From Tipula vernalis (taxonomy: Eukaryota; Arthropoda; Insecta; Diptera; Tipulidae): 64,000 nucleotides of DNA. The DNA lies in NCBI GenBank assembly GCA_958295665.1, contig OY282558.1:357750010-357814009 (forward strand). Reading direction: 5' to 3'. The notes below the pieces were generated by a model. That model was given only the letters and a program-made list of their open reading frames with translations, ran no database searches and was not told the DNA's origin. Of this stretch, positions 44,603 through 57,673 are shown one piece after another (position 1 is the first letter of the stretch; each line of letters starts with the position of its first letter). The position numbers and the translations under genes are program-made.

Positions 44603-46584
44603 GCTACCTATCTTCTTGATATTTTTTTTTGCCGTTTTCTGTCTGATCCATTCACGGAATTTAATGAGTCAAGCTTTTGAAATTCCTCCTTATTTAACAA
44701 AAGCTTATTTACAAGTACTAGTGAATAATAATACAGCTTCAGGAGCTTTTATTCTTAAGAAAATCCTAAAACAAACAACGACCAAAATATTTTATGTAAC
44801 AGGTTAGATGAACCTTTTTCAGATTTTAAACCATACTAATTCATAGTATGAAATGTTTTGGTTGTCAAAATCACAATAAACTTTCAAATACTCCTGAATT
44901 CATTTTTGCTTCTTTTTTTCGCCTTGTTTAGTCACAGCTTAGCCTATTTATAATATTTGAATCTTCAATCAATTGCCCTTGATTTCGTAAACAGCTTCAG
45001 AAACCATGCGGTTAGCAGATATAGATCAGAGATATTCGACCTTTCGTATCGCTTCTTCGGATAAAACAATAACAAATATTAAAATTGTATCAAAACAAAC
45101 GTATTTTTAACCATATTTTGTTCTTAAAAAAAAATAAAAATAAGACAGATTCTTTCAAAATCAAAGAAAGAAAGAATCGGTACTGAGGTGCTCACGTTCT
45201 CTTTCGATATAATCGAGTGCTGTCACTTGCTAAAATGCTACTACTGCTATTTCCAGCAACACGTTTCGAGAATGTGTTTTGCCGGAATTTCAAGAAATTC
45301 TCGTAATTCATAATAGACCACCAGGCGTCTGATGGTTCCAATTTATTCGTTAAAGGTAATCTAGATATTCGAATTTAATAGAGTTGAAATGCTTAGATTT
45401 TGCAAAACTTCGGGAATATTTGAAATATGTTGTAATTGTTAAGGATTTTCTAGTTCTAGGACTATTTGAACTTGTCGAGATTAATCGATTTATTTCCTTG
45501 TTTCTCGATATAATATTGAAATTTGCAAATTGCGTCTTTTTAGAGAATTAGTAATTTATCGAGACTTTTGCTTTCAAGCTTTTCGAGAATGTTGAGATAC
45601 ACAGAGGCCACTTTACGAAAATATTTTAGACTTTCGAAAATCTTCAAAATAATTCCGAATTTATCAATACGCCAAAAAAGCTGCAGCATAAGGCTCCATG
45701 GCACTGGGATGCTCATTTATTATTCTAAAACTTCGTTTTTCTTTTTAATAAACATTTTAAATTTTTAGATTACTTTGTGCAAAAATGTTATTCAAATACT
45801 GGTATAAGAGCATAAATATTAGCGTAATCTATTTTTTCAAATATATTATTGCTCTTACTCTTGGGAAAAGTTTAGCTATGGTGTAAAGAACTAACGAAAT
45901 ACACGGCTAAATTATGAATCCGAAAGTATTTGTTTACGTTCAATCTAACTAACTAAACAAAACTCGAGCGCGTACCTCTTGGTTTTTTGTACCGAATTTT
46001 TTGTATAATCTGAAAGCATAGAGGATATAGTCGACCAGTAACAATTTTTTGTTTTCGATATTCCGAATCAGGTTGAAACGTTGATTTTGAGAATATTTAG
46101 TTAAGCAGTGTACCACTTCCGTGTTAAATAATAAATATTTTGAAGACATAATTATTTTTCAACAGCATACATTTTTTCTTTTTTTTTTATCAGACCCAAA
46201 ACTGTTTCACCTTTGGGCCGCTTTGAACGTAAATCCGGACATGATTGGGTTGTTTGGTATGCAGATTATTCGACTGATTGAAGATTATTCGAAAATTTTT
46301 AGACAACGTACTGGTTAAGTTACTCGCATGATGTAACCGTTTATTCATAATTCTTGAAGATATTCAAGATAATTCCAATTTTCCAGAATATTCGGGAGTT
46401 TTTGATTTTAATGAAACATTTTCGGAAGTTTTTTGTTAGTTTATTAGGGATGAGTTGCTGCTTTATGTTGAATTGTAGGATGATTTTTAACATGATCATT
46501 TCACAATATGCTAGGTTTACGTAAGCAATATTATAAAATATGTCCACAAGTAGAATTGAAACAGGTGAGCTTTTAAATAAAAAT
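44603..46584. other. Non-coding stretch, one unexplained open frame
   Basis: Immediately right of the transposon a 74-residue plus frame (44583-44807) includes LIHSRNLMSQAFEIPPYL and onward. It looks less random than its neighbours, but no family was recognised. The rest of the stretch is featureless AT-rich sequence. Confidence 0.35.
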
Positions 46585-46985
46585 CTGACTTTTCCAAAAT
46601 AATTTCTTCTTTCTCCATTCCCTTTTAATTTCGAAACTAAATCTTATTTTGCCAGAATATTTTAAAATTAAATCTGCCCGCCCCTAAAAATGCATTTTAA
46701 TTTTAAAATTTAATCTTCCTCTTTCGGAAAATATTAAAACTAAAAATATTTTCATGCTAACAATATAATTAAATTTTCGTTTTCCAGAATACTTTAAAAT
46801 TAAATTTTCTTTTAAAGGAACTAAATTTTATTTTTAAAAGTAATCCATTCAATTTTTAATTAATTAATTATACTGAATATTATATTTTGAAATTAAATGT
46901 GAAATTTATTTCCAAAATATTTTAATATTGAATCTTCTTTTCCCAGAAATGTCATTCTAATTTTAAAATTAAATCCTACTTTTCG
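46585..46985. repeat. Degenerate tandem array, unit about 70-75 bp
   Basis: Variants of TTTTCCAGAATATTTTAAAA followed by TTAAATCTTCTTTT recur near 46610, 46660, 46720, 46790, 46915 and 46960. Units are diverged and of unequal length. It is non-coding. Confidence 0.6.
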
Positions 46986-47639
46986 AAATCTTACTTTGTA
47001 ACTTTACTTCCGTGTCCGTTTTGACGTTATAACGTCTTACACCTCAGGGCCTCGTATTCGGAAAGTTAGAGAGACGAAACTTTGCCAAAACTCTGATTTC
47101 GAGCGATTTATAATGCGTGAACCAGTGTAGAGAGAGAAAGGCTCATCTGATCGGGGCAATTTTTGGGTTAATTTGTTCATAAAGAAACTGGGACAGATAA
47201 TTTATTCGAATTTATAATAATCAGCCTACACATAAATTTTAATTAAAACTAAAATCTACAAAATAGCGAATAACAATGCTTGAAAGCACTATAACAAGAG
47301 AATGTCTTATTTAATCGGAGCCATTCTGGTGTTATCATTTACGTAAAAAAACAGTGGCGATTATTTAATTTTATATATCCACGTAAATTTCATATCAAAT
47401 TAAAAAATTGCGAGTGGTAATGCTTGAGCCCACTATAGCGAGACACCACTCCTCCTTAAAATTATCGCAGACTTTTATCCCAGGAAAATTGAAAATTATT
47501 ACTACTAATACGAGAGTAAAAAGCCATCCTAGACTTTTTTTTCTACATTATTTAAAGTGTAGGAGCTTTAAAATCCATCGCCAACTTAGTAGTGGGTTCA
47601 AGACGTTTGCTTATTAGAATTTTCCCTACATCAATAATT
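46986..47639. other. Non-coding stretch, nothing recognised
   Basis: A direct near-repeat involves AATTGCGAGTGGTAATGCTTGAGCCCACTATA at about 47405 and AATAGCGAATAACAATGCTTGAAAGCACTATA at about 47261, hinting at a roughly 145-bp repeat period. No gene is supported. Confidence 0.4.
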
Positions 47640-48440
47640 CTGAACGCGGTTCGCTTGTTAGAATTCTCGCTAGATTAAAAATTAAACACGAACAGCGTTT
47701 AGAATTCGCCAAGTGGTAGCCAATAGAGATCCTTACTTAACCGATCTAACAAATTTTCATGGCCATTATAATCCAGAGCAGAAGATTTTTTTGGGACTTT
47801 TATTTTATTCATTTTTAAATATGGAAAGGCAACACATTTATTGATGTAGCGAAAATAAACGAACCGCCTTCAAGATAATCCAAGAGGTAGCCAATTGCAA
47901 GGCCAGCATAATCCTGAGCAGAAGATTTTTTTTTTTTGTATTTTTATCTTATTCATTTTCAACTAGAGGAAGGAAACACATTTATTGATGTAGCAAAAAT
48001 TTTAACAAGCAATCCGCGTTCAGAATAGGTCAAGAGGTAGCCCTTGAAACCCCCTACTAAACCGACATAACTAATTTGCAAGGCCACTTGAGCAGAAGAT
48101 TTTTTTTTTGAATTTTTATTTTATTCAGTTTTAACGATGAGAAAGCAAAACATTTATTGATGTAGGAAGAATTCCAACAAGCAACCCGTGTTAAGAATTG
48201 GCCCAGAGGTAGCCAATAGGACCTTCTGGAATAAAGAGAGAATATATGGCCTTCTCTATGGGAAGGAAACACATTTATTGATGTAGTGAAAATTCTAGCA
48301 TTCAAACCGGTTTCAGAATTGGCTCAGAGGCAGCCACTTAAACCCTCTACTATATTGTTTTAATAAATTTTCAGGGTAGCTATAATCTTGTCATTAAGAA
48401 TCAATTAATGTTTATTTTTTTCATTTTAAACTACGAGAAA
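47640..48440. repeat. Satellite-like tandem array, unit about 140-180 bp
   Basis: Four to five units share the order AGAGGTAGCCAAT, then TAAACCGA-CTAACAAATTT, GCAAGGCCA, GAGCAGAAGATTTTTT, TTTTATTTTATTCATTTT, AGGAAACACATTTATTGATGTAG, and AAAATTCNAACAAGCAAYCC with GTTCAGAAT. The block ACATTTATTGATGTAG occurs near 47833, 47980, 48151 and 48271. GAGCAGAAGATTTTTT occurs near 47775, 47917 and 48093. It is non-coding. Confidence 0.85.
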
Positions 48441-48903
48441 CAAATCTTATAATAAAGTAAAATCCTTGGATGGGTTTTTCGTTCAAGTTTAAAGTGTGGG
48501 ATGGATTTAAAAGCTCGAATACTTGAAATAGTTTAGAAAAAAAGTTTGGGTTGAATTTTTGCGCTCATGATATCAAAGGTAATTTGAAATTTTCCTGGGA
48601 TGAAAGTCTGGGAAGTAGGTGACAACGCCAGCGGTTAATCAGTTTTAACTATAGGCTCTCTTCCCCCACATACATACACATTAGTACGTACCGCCATTAG
48701 CCGAAGGCTTTGAGAGGCGCTTGCATGGAACTCACATTCGTCAGACACGCCACTGCTGAGACCTTGGGTTTCATATCGAACTTCTCTAACCATCACACAG
48801 TGCTTATTCGTTTTCACATTGATGCACAGGGTTCTGAAATTCTCTATACTCGTAGGTTTTTGGGGTCTCTGATCACGAATCTTAAGTCGAGCTTCGAAAT
48901 TTT
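48441..48903. other. Non-coding stretch between the satellite array and a BEL/Pao fossil
   Basis: No gene is supported. It ends at a perfect hairpin (48904-48931). Confidence 0.4.
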
Positions 48904-48931
48904 GAAGCGATTAAGCTTCCTTAATCGCTTC
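48904..48931. repeat. Perfect 12-bp hairpin, 4-base loop
   Basis: GAAGCGATTAAG, loop CTTC, CTTAATCGCTTC. It lies just beyond the readable 3' end of the BEL/Pao fossil. Confidence 0.9.
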
Positions 48932-48939
48932 AATTAGAT

Positions 48940-49381
48940 TAATTTTTAGCTGCGATTAACGTGGAAATACCAATACTGTTTCCTCCATCACCTAATGCAT
49001 ACACCACAGCCGCAAATGCCTTCTCGCTTGCATATCTGCATCGTGTAATGTAATTTTGGTTCTTGTATGAATCCATCTTGGTATTTTGATGGAGCCTATA
49101 TTTCGGAGTTCATTTTCTAAATCAGTTCAACTTTGTTGAATGTGTGCTGATATCGAATCATCCCAATCAATCTTTTCGGCCCATAAACTTTGAAATATAA
49201 TTTTTACCTTGACTGTTAGTGGTGATAACCACCCAAGTGGATTAAAGATTTTATTCGGCGTCGACAGCAATCCCCTTTTTATAGTAGATCTTTCCTTGGA
49301 AATATTGGTGTTAAAAATCATTTCATCTTTTTCTAAGTTCCACGGAAGACCTAAAACATTAATAATACCGTCATCTTTCAA
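48940..49381 (-). pseudogene. BEL/Pao pol: RT thumb/connection and RNase H start
   Basis: The frame at 49381-49127 reads INVLGLPWNLEKDEMIF, then LLSTPNKIFNPLGWLSPLTV and WAEKIDWDDS, a family-typical RT connection. After a stop, the reading continues in another frame to about 48950 with RCRYASEKAFAAVVYALGDG, the RNase H start (usually FCDASEKAYAAVVY), where the catalytic Asp is altered. The element ends here by truncation. Confidence 0.8.
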
Positions 49382-49402
49382 TATCGTTTTAGCTATAACA
49401 GT

Positions 49403-50412
49403 CTAGGTGTTGAGTTCCTTGAAACTGTTTCGAATTTGTAGATTATTTGACTGGATCTTCCTCAAATTGAAACCAGCTTGCTGCAGTGAATTCAAAATAT
49501 GACACATTGTTGTTTGTAGTTGTTGTCTGTCGCTAGCTCCGGTCATTAAATCGTCGACGTAAACTTCTTTCTTTATCGCATTAGCTGCTTCGGGATGTTG
49601 ACCTTGTAAGTTTTCTCCTATTTGTACTATTGCCCTTGTTGCTAAGAAGGAAGCAGAGGCGATGCAGTATGTAACTGTATTGAGCTGATAGGCTCGCACT
49701 GATTCAGCTCCATTCGAATTTTTTCTATGTTTCCCGTAACCACAAACTCGTGCTCCCTAAATCGTAATAAGATGTTTACTAAGGGAGGCTGAACCACTGC
49801 ACCAATTAGATTTTATAGATGCGTCGAACACCACCCTAAGCTTCGTTGTAGTACTGGATGTCTTTTGCAAATGTTTCATATTAGTCCCAACGATTCGTAT
49901 TCATTATTGACTTGCTTGTAAAGCTCCGCGAATTGTAGGTCTCTTTGAAACCTTCTCTCCGTTGCTCGTAATCTATTCAGTGCGTTATTATAAGAAGAAC
50001 CTAAATTCATTGGGGATTGGCGAAATGGCAGTTTAACTATGAACCTATTTTCCTTATCGGGTTTTGTTATATTGCAAAACATCTTCACACATGTATCTTC
50101 TTCGTTAGATCTGTGGCTTTTCTTTGATAATTCCTCGATCGCCCAGAATCGATGAAGACTACGGACAATATCAAAAAGTATATTAAAGTTCTGAACTACT
50201 TCTTCATTGGACATTGGACGTCCAGCCACCACCAAACCAAAACTTGTATTTAGAGCTACAATGTTGTTAGATAATGGAATTTTTCCATTTTGAATAATCT
50301 TCATGAAAATATCGACCCCGAGCAAAACATCTATTGTTCCAGATTCGTCCAGATAATTCATATTCTGCGTACTAATACCCAATATGAGGCATAATGAATG
50401 CCTTCGGTGCAA
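49403..50412 (-). pseudogene. BEL/Pao pol: protease tail, spacer and reverse transcriptase
   Basis: The 178-residue frame (50412-49876) contains IDVLLGVDIFMKII, LNTSFGLVVAGRP (protease C-terminus and linker), LHRFWAIEEL, and RFIVKLPFRQSP then ATERRFQRD (start of RT). After a break (about 49875-49700) with STTTKLRVVFDAS and a degraded metal-binding site, the 98-residue frame (49699-49403) gives LNTVTYCIASASFLATRAI and KKEVYVDDLMTGASD, with the catalytic YVDD intact. Several shifts prevent expression. Confidence 0.83.
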
Positions 50413-50450
50413 TTTCTACGTATCTGTCGGTAGCTGAATCTCATAGATAA

Positions 50451-50921
50451 CTATAAACAACCTCGAGCGTGACCAACCGCAGCATGATCCAATTCATGAC
50501 CTAATATTCGACCGTTTTCTCGAGGAAGATCTAGAATCTGCGCACAACTTTCAGAAACGAATGATGCTTGTGACGTAGAGTCTAGTAATGCCTTGAATTT
50601 ATCAAATGTACCATAAGCATCATTTATTTTATTCTCCGTAGTAGGTAATACGGCTAAAGTAGCGTTTCCTGCCACCTTTGGACAAATTGATGATTCTGTT
50701 ATAATATTGGTAGCTTTGGCTTGTAGAATCTTCGGCGATTCATTAGCACCTTGTTCTGTTTTTTCAAAACCAGTACCCGCTTCATGGAGAAGAGTGTGAT
50801 GCTTTCGAAAACATTTTTTAGATCTGTCGCGAACTCTGCAATCGTAGACTCTGTGTGTAGGGCTCAGACAGTTGGAACATCTGTTCGCCGCTTCAATGTG
50901 ATTGAGTAACTGCATCAACAT
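50451..50921 (-). pseudogene. BEL/Pao gag C-terminus (zinc knuckles) and protease
   Basis: The 156-residue frame opens with knuckle-like CSNCLSPTHRVYDC (residues 16-29) and CFRKHHTLLH (37-46, one Cys missing). The protease begins near residue 105: FKALLDSTSQASFVSESC then AQILDLPR. The catalytic Asp is kept, but the usual DSASQ/DTGS triplet reads DSTSQ as in Pao elements. The stop at 50451 truncates the protease. Confidence 0.8.
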
Positions 50922-50930
50922 TCACCACAT

Positions 50931-53900
50931 TCATTAAGGGAAATGCGATAGCAGCGTCGTTTTTTGGGCGTTCACAAATACTGCTACCGCTAAATTTTAA
51001 TTTACATCAGCTGCAGGTTACACCTGGAATGTGTTCATAAACTCGAAATTGTAACAATATTATAACTTAAATGCGTTCACAAACCATATAAGATTTATGA
51101 ATAGACCCCTGATATAACTCATCGGAACAAATAATAAATCAATGACAAAAGGTGTAAAACATTACGATCGAACTGTGACAAAATTAAAAAAAAAACAAAA
51201 ACCAAACAAGCAACAAATCGGAACTTTCCGATCGCAAATATTTGATTCAAACGTCAGAAGGAAGGCAATACTTATGAAACAGAAGATACATGTATAAGAT
51301 AAATTACGTAAAGCAATCAACAAACGAAATAGGTACATTAAAAACGGTAACGGCTAATGTTTCAAATTCACTTAAACTTGTAAGCAGCAATAACTTAATT
51401 GTAACAGGTTGTATTTTTTGACATTCAATTGGAAGCTAATTTGCTGAGGCTGAGTGTTACCTGGGATTATGTTTGTTCATTACAATATCTCGTGGATCAA
51501 AATAAAATTTTTTGTGCGTTTTCATTCAAAACTCTATCTTCAATAATGAAAAAATTTAAAATTTTAATTAAACCAATGTCAACCAATTAAAGCTTCATTC
51601 TTGTGTTATGTTTGCCCAATATTCAGCCTTTTTACATTATTTACATGCAATGTATTTAAACTAATTTGTAGCTAGTGGTAAACTTAAAAACAAACAAACT
51701 ATAGTTGTTTCATAGTTTTAAACTTTTTAGCAAAGAACATAAAGTTTAATTGGCTATGTAAAAAATTAATTATCTCGAAAATATTGTGGGAAAACACCCA
51801 TTTCTAAACAAACATGAAAAATATGACAAATAGAAAATATTAATATTTATATAAATCACACATATTTTCCAAATCGCTTTTCGTAACAAATATTTAACCG
51901 CAGATTTTCTTCCTCTATACTATACGTTATTATTACGTGTATATCCCCTGTGCATGATAAAAACTAATTCGTTTATAAATATTTCACGGCTGTGTTGTAC
52001 GTTTATATGCGAAACAACAAAAGTTTGTGTGGGTTTGTGTGTATACAAATAATAAAGCTCAATGTGCGCTTTTTATTTACAGACTATGACAAAACCAAAA
52101 ATATTATACCATTATTAGTGAGTAAATTAAGACAGAAGGATTTTTTTTTTTATATTTTAAGGGATAGGTACAGTTTGTGTATATTATACAAATGTATGAC
52201 GTCAAACATGTCGAAATCGTGATAATTTGTAATTTTAAATGAATATATGTAAAAAAAAAATAAAATTAGTTATCATATGAAAAAGGGAATTGATATTTCA
52301 CCAACCGAGTGTGAAATGAAAAGTGATTAGATTACATTTTACGATGCGTGACAAGAATTTAATCAATACTCATACTATTATATATTGAATGTTTAAGTAA
52401 GAAAATGTATTTACTTGTACATATATATGTACATATAGCGTATGTGTAATGTAACAAAAAGTAAATTGATTTTATCTTATTTTCCGCTTGTGTGTAAGCC
52501 AAGAAATTTTATTCATTGTGTTATTCTTAGTACCAACTAAATTCAAATCGACATGAATTCATGTATATACGTTATATATATGTATATATGTATGTGGGGT
52601 TTTATACATAATCTGTTTCGATTTTGTAAACAGCAGGAGAAAATGTCACTTCTTTATCGTCCAATATTATTGTATGTACCTATATAAAAATAAATAAGTT
52701 GTGTCACATTTGTTATGACTGCGTGACGTTTAATTGTATTGATGAAATTATCACCCATGCCAATATAATTCCTGGTGTAAATAGTATTTCCAAATTTTAA
52801 GTTTGTATAAACAATTATTGTTTTTCTAATTTTGATAAGCTCCAGCGAGCATATCGGCTTAGAATATACTTTTACGGTTAATTTTTAAAACGTAGAAACG
52901 CATAGCGTTGCAAGTAGCATTGAGTTTTGCTAAAGATGACTTTTGTATTTTATTTAGTGTATAAAGAAAAGGAAATCAACGGTAATTTGGAAGACTACCG
53001 CAAGAATGAAGACATTTGAAATGCTGCTCAACGAGAAAAATCACAAATTCTGGAAATTTGTACGTAATTAACAATAACATTCTCAGTTGGCATTTGGTTG
53101 CAAACAGCGGCTGGGATATAAAATTACTTTTCAATATTTTATTTTGGATTTGTTTCTGTGACTGCATCACGGCCCGTATATAGTACAAATCATTTAAAAT
53201 TGGGAACAAAAGTAACATGTTAAGGGAGAATATCAGTTTCCGGTTATTGAGAACCGTGATCGATTCTTTTAATAATTTTAGCAGCTTGACCCCAGCAAGT
53301 GCATTTTTAAAACGAAAGCTTAGTTTTTCTTTTTCTTAGCACTTCAAATTATATAATAGGCTAGGGTCAAGTAAACACTTCCTTCTCTACTACACATAAC
53401 TTATTTTCACTGACAACAACTGAAAATGTACGGAGCCAGAAACAAAAAGGACATGTTTCTCAAATTAACTTGCTCCAGCGTGATCTGAAATTTTTTGCTT
53501 GTTGACCCAATGGTTTCCAAATTTTGAAACAAACAGCAAATTGAGCACCAAAAAATTCCTCATTGCTGCTTCGGTTGTAAGCACCTTTAGAAACGCAAAA
53601 AGCTTTATGCAAATTTGTATACGTAAATTAATATACCGTTTTCACAGCCTCATATTTAATGATTGTTAAATATTTTTTTTAGTATAAAAGCCCAAACAAA
53701 GCTTAATAGACGTGTGACACTTTTCTAGATCATAACTGAACTGTTCTTCGGCCAAACAAGCACAAAAAAGAAGCTCAACCTGCAACATCATAAGTATTGT
53801 GGTTTACTTCCTGTAGGTTTACTTACTTGTATCTTTGTGTCCTCAATACATTCCAAACTAGAAAACTTTTCAAAACGAGCTAAAAATGTGCTTTCACATT

Positions 53901-55439
53901 TCTTTAAAACTAAGGGCTGTACCCCAGGGCAACTTCCCAGACTTTTAATTGCTGTTTTGCAGCAATTATTTCTAGTGTGTATTTCCAATGGAAATTTTCC
54001 AACTTTAAATTCCCGACAGTCTCACGGCGATGATTTTGTCGTTTAACTATAAATTTCTGAAAATTAATCGTTGATTGTTGAAAGAAAAATCGGTTTTCAA
54101 CTTGATGAATGTTTATGTGTGATAAATGTTTAATTTGTAATGGATTATTTGTCCAGTTTAATATTTCGTAAACCCTATGATCCATTATATGTTATAATTC
54201 ATATGTATCTAAGATTTCATGTCATTGAATTAGCGATCTTTTATTAACTAAATATAATGATGGATGCCAGTTATATCAATAATTCTAGCTATTTGGACAT
54301 GCGAAATATTATCCTGTAGTCATCGCTCCCCAATAATTATTATATGTACATTTAACTTTTATAAATTAAATTCAGGTAGTTTGATTGCTAACTTTAATGA
54401 ATTAAAATTAATTATGAAAGATATTTAGTTTTATGCAATTGCTGTGCCTAAAACTCGGTTGAAAACAAAACTTTGTAACCAGCGCTATCAGCTAGATGAT
54501 TTTACTTTACCCCATTACCCAAAAATTATGTAAAGCATTGCAACTAATTCACATTTTAGCAGTTTTTTCATCGAAAAAGAAAATCAGTATAATAAACGGG
54601 TTACAGAAGTAATTTATTGTCCATCCAAAGAAGAATTGGTTCAATTATTCTGGAAACATTTTTGGACCTACATTCATTCTCCAGATGAGGACTTTAAATC
54701 TAACATTAATAATGGTAAATTTAATATTTTGGTTCGTATTGCCTTGCTAAAGATAATAAGTTAAATCTATTTATTTTGAAATGATTCTTATGATGAGGTT
54801 CTTCTTTAATTTTAAAGAATTAAATTTGGCATGGCTGGCTGGCTCTGTTAGCATACCACTAATTTTTATTAAATGTCAACAATACTGCCCCATTTTGTCC
54901 ATCTAATAAATTTAGAACTTAGTGAGCGACATTCGCCAAATCAGTGAAAATCTTAATTTCAGTTTTTCGAGATGCAGTATCCATGAAAGTCCTAGCCGAG
55001 ACAGCGGTCGGTTTTGTCCATGGAGTAAATTTATGGAATAATGTTTATCCAACTGCTAAAACTGGGTTTAGTTTGTAAAAGACTGAATGATAAAACTATT
55101 TTTATTACTATTCTTCTTCTTCTTTTTCTGATTTTTTTCCTGACCTCAATTATCCTGTCTGATTTCCCAATTCCTTTTCCTAATTTTAATATATGCATTT
55201 AAATATTTTAATATGAATTCTATTTTTCGTTTATTGTAGTTTATATAATGTATGTATTAAACCGGTGTATTTGCCATCAGCGCTCAAAATGTGAATTTGT
55301 TAACTAAAGTAGCAGGGCTAAAATAGTAGATTTCTTTAAGACTGAAAATTTGTAGCACGGTTTTAACCGATCGAGAAAACTACTTTATTCCTCGCAGTGA
55401 TATTCTTTCGTATGTATGTATCTTAAGGCCTTACCCATA
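50931..55439. other. Long non-coding stretch, no gene recognised
   Basis: AT-rich sequence with TATATGTATATATGTATG-type simple repeats around 52420-52600. Frames here (for example 53788-54185) carry no recognisable family motif. It may be intron or intergenic. Confidence 0.4.
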
Positions 55440-56810
55440 TTACCTCATTAAATGTGCTACACTAACTGTAAAATAATCAAACTGTTATATCGGCCACCAG
55501 AGCGATGACGGTAAATTTGATAACCAATGCGGTAGAACTAACATGGTTGCTACTTCAAGACCTTTACAACGACAAGCTATACATGGTTATATTCAAAACA
55601 AACCTTTGATTTTCACCTCATCGTGGTGAATATTTATAAGAGTGACGAGAAAGTTTAAAATTGCTGGCGTCTCTCAATCAAACCGTTTACACAATATCAC
55701 TCCACGTCTATCAGATATTTGCAAGCGATTAAATAGGTAACATTTTTATTTTTACTTCACTGTGGTGAATGTTTATATTAGTGGTGAATAATATTCAAAT
55801 TCTCCTAGTCCCTCTTGGTCTAAGCCTTTCCAGCGACACCTACTCATTCAGGTGTAATTCTTTCGGAACAAATTGCTTTTTACCTCACCATGGTGAGTAT
55901 TTATCGGAGTGGTGAAAAACTGTAGATTTTGTTTGTATTTTTTAAACTGCGCCATGACAGTTAATTTCATGACAAATGTACGGCAGGGTAATATTCGACT
56001 CAATTTTTTTTGCGTGGTGAGTAATATTGCAATTTGTTTGTCCTTTCTAGATCAATATCTTTCCAAAGACACCAATTTCAATTCACCGAAAAAAATGCAA
56101 GTAGAAAACCTACATTGAGCCCACCAGCGCCATTACGGAGATTTTAACAAATTTAGCGTCAAAAATAAAATAATTTTGATATTATAATATATTTATGATC
56201 TCCCGCTTGAACAAATTTTAAAGGCAACATTTTTTTCATTCTACCATGTTGAATATTTATTTAGGAGTAGTCAATATTTTCGCGTCTCTAGATCAAGATA
56301 TTACAATAACCATACTTTAAATTCTATAACATATGACCAAACACGTGTATCTATCAACAGCGCCATAATGGTAATTTTGATAACAAATGTGGTAGAATTA
56401 ATATGACAATTTTACAACGACATTCCACAAGCTCATATTCCGCTGTAAAGATGTGTTTTTTTTATCTTGTGAATATGTATAGGAGTTGTGTACTACTTAC
56501 ATGAAAGTACGATATCTATAAGTAGTCCCCAAGCATTAATATATACAACAAACGCTCTACTAACGTGCCATAAATGAAATTGTGACATTCTGCAAAACTC
56601 TTACGATATGCTACGCGATTACGAGTATATTCGGCTGAGAAAATTTGATGTTCACTTCCGTGGTGAATTTTTATAGGTCGATGAATAATATTTAAATATT
56701 TCTGGTTTCTCTTGATCAAGATCTTACCAACGGTACTTTTATTAACTTTCTTCGGTAATAGCAAGTGAAAAACTACATTTCGCTCACCAGCTCGGTTGAG
56801 AATAGGTCGG
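55440..56810. repeat. Degenerate satellite-like array with palindromic CACCATGGTG motifs
   Basis: A block TTTNACCTCACCATGGTGAA then TATTTATAGGAGTGGTGAAT recurs near 55612, 55755, 55886, 56239, 56466 and 56655, each followed by ATATTCAAATT-CTNGTCTCTCTNGATCAAG-TCTTTCCAACGACACC-like sequence. A second block (CCACCAGCGCCATNATGGTAATTTTGATAACAAATG) recurs near 55494, 56118, 56352 and 56557. Units are scrambled and diverged. It is non-coding. Confidence 0.75.
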
Positions 56811-57673
56811 ACCGGTATAGGTCGTCAGGTCGTCGGAATGTGACGAATTGCTTGTAGCTTCTTATATATTGTAGTATATAATGAACTAGACATTTTTAGA
56901 TGATTTCAAATAATTCAAATCTGCTAGCTGTAAGGTTTAAACCAAACTCGAGGTCCATGTTGCATGTTAGCAGCTCGTTTTTCAAGGACGTAAACATTTC
57001 ATTATCACTTAAGGTGGCATAATGGTCTCAAAAAAGTTTCAAAAAAAGTGTATATGAAATTATTTTAGGATTCAAAGAGGTTCAAGAGGGGTTTCAAAAC
57101 AGTCAGTAATTTTCTTACACGTAAGCTAACGTAAGCAACTTTATTGTGATATATGTATGTAGTAGGTATTCTGAATGACTAAGCAATTGTGAAAGGAAAT
57201 CTGTTAAATCGTACGCTCAACTTCTACTGGCTCGGACTGAGCGCTCATCTCCTACAATATCTTTGATGAAAATTTGAGTTCAATAAAAATTGGCATAATA
57301 ATCTAATTTATGCTAATAAGTAAGACAAAAGGAGGCTCGAACATCAACTGAGCAACCTAACTCAAGGAAATAGACTAGTTTAACATTTTTTGTTATTAAT
57401 TCGTGCCGCAATTATTTTGATTTTATCACTTTCTTATTGTAATATTTATTTTCAGACGCAGAAGAACATCGATGTAAATTTTTATTTGATAAGTAAACAA
57501 AAACTTTATTAAACAGGAACTAATCAAAGATGGATAATGCAATATTTTGTTATTGAATCAGCAGGAGGCGATATACAGGATCTAACCAAAGATAACTGAG
57601 CCAATAGTACTGAAAAGGATTTTTATGTTCTATCAGGATCAATCACCTTTATTGGTAAGCGTAAAGGCATTAA
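56811..57673. other. Non-coding flank of the second piggyBac element
   Basis: No gene recognised. It ends with the target TTAA at 57670-57673. GGTCG repeats (AATAGGTCGGACCGGTATAGGTCGTCAGGTCG) lie near 56810-56840. Confidence 0.4.

Larger units (their letters stand above)
48940..50930 (-). mobile_element. BEL/Pao LTR retrotransposon fossil 2 (gag end to RNase H)
   Basis: On the minus strand there are gag zinc knuckles, aspartic protease, spacer, RT with an intact YVDD box, and the RNase H start, nearly co-linear but with several frame breaks. Upstream gag and downstream integrase are missing and no LTRs were found. It is better preserved than fossil 1. Confidence 0.85.

Noticed and set aside
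47900..48130. T-runs as terminators
   Set aside because: They are part of the repeated satellite unit, not next to any gene.
53788..54185. Overlapping frames on both strands
   Set aside because: Neither translation shows conserved motifs or codon structure; probably chance.
54540..54760. Possible coding island with SKEELVQLFWKHFW
   Set aside because: One short motif-poor island with no supporting neighbours; could not be tied to any family.
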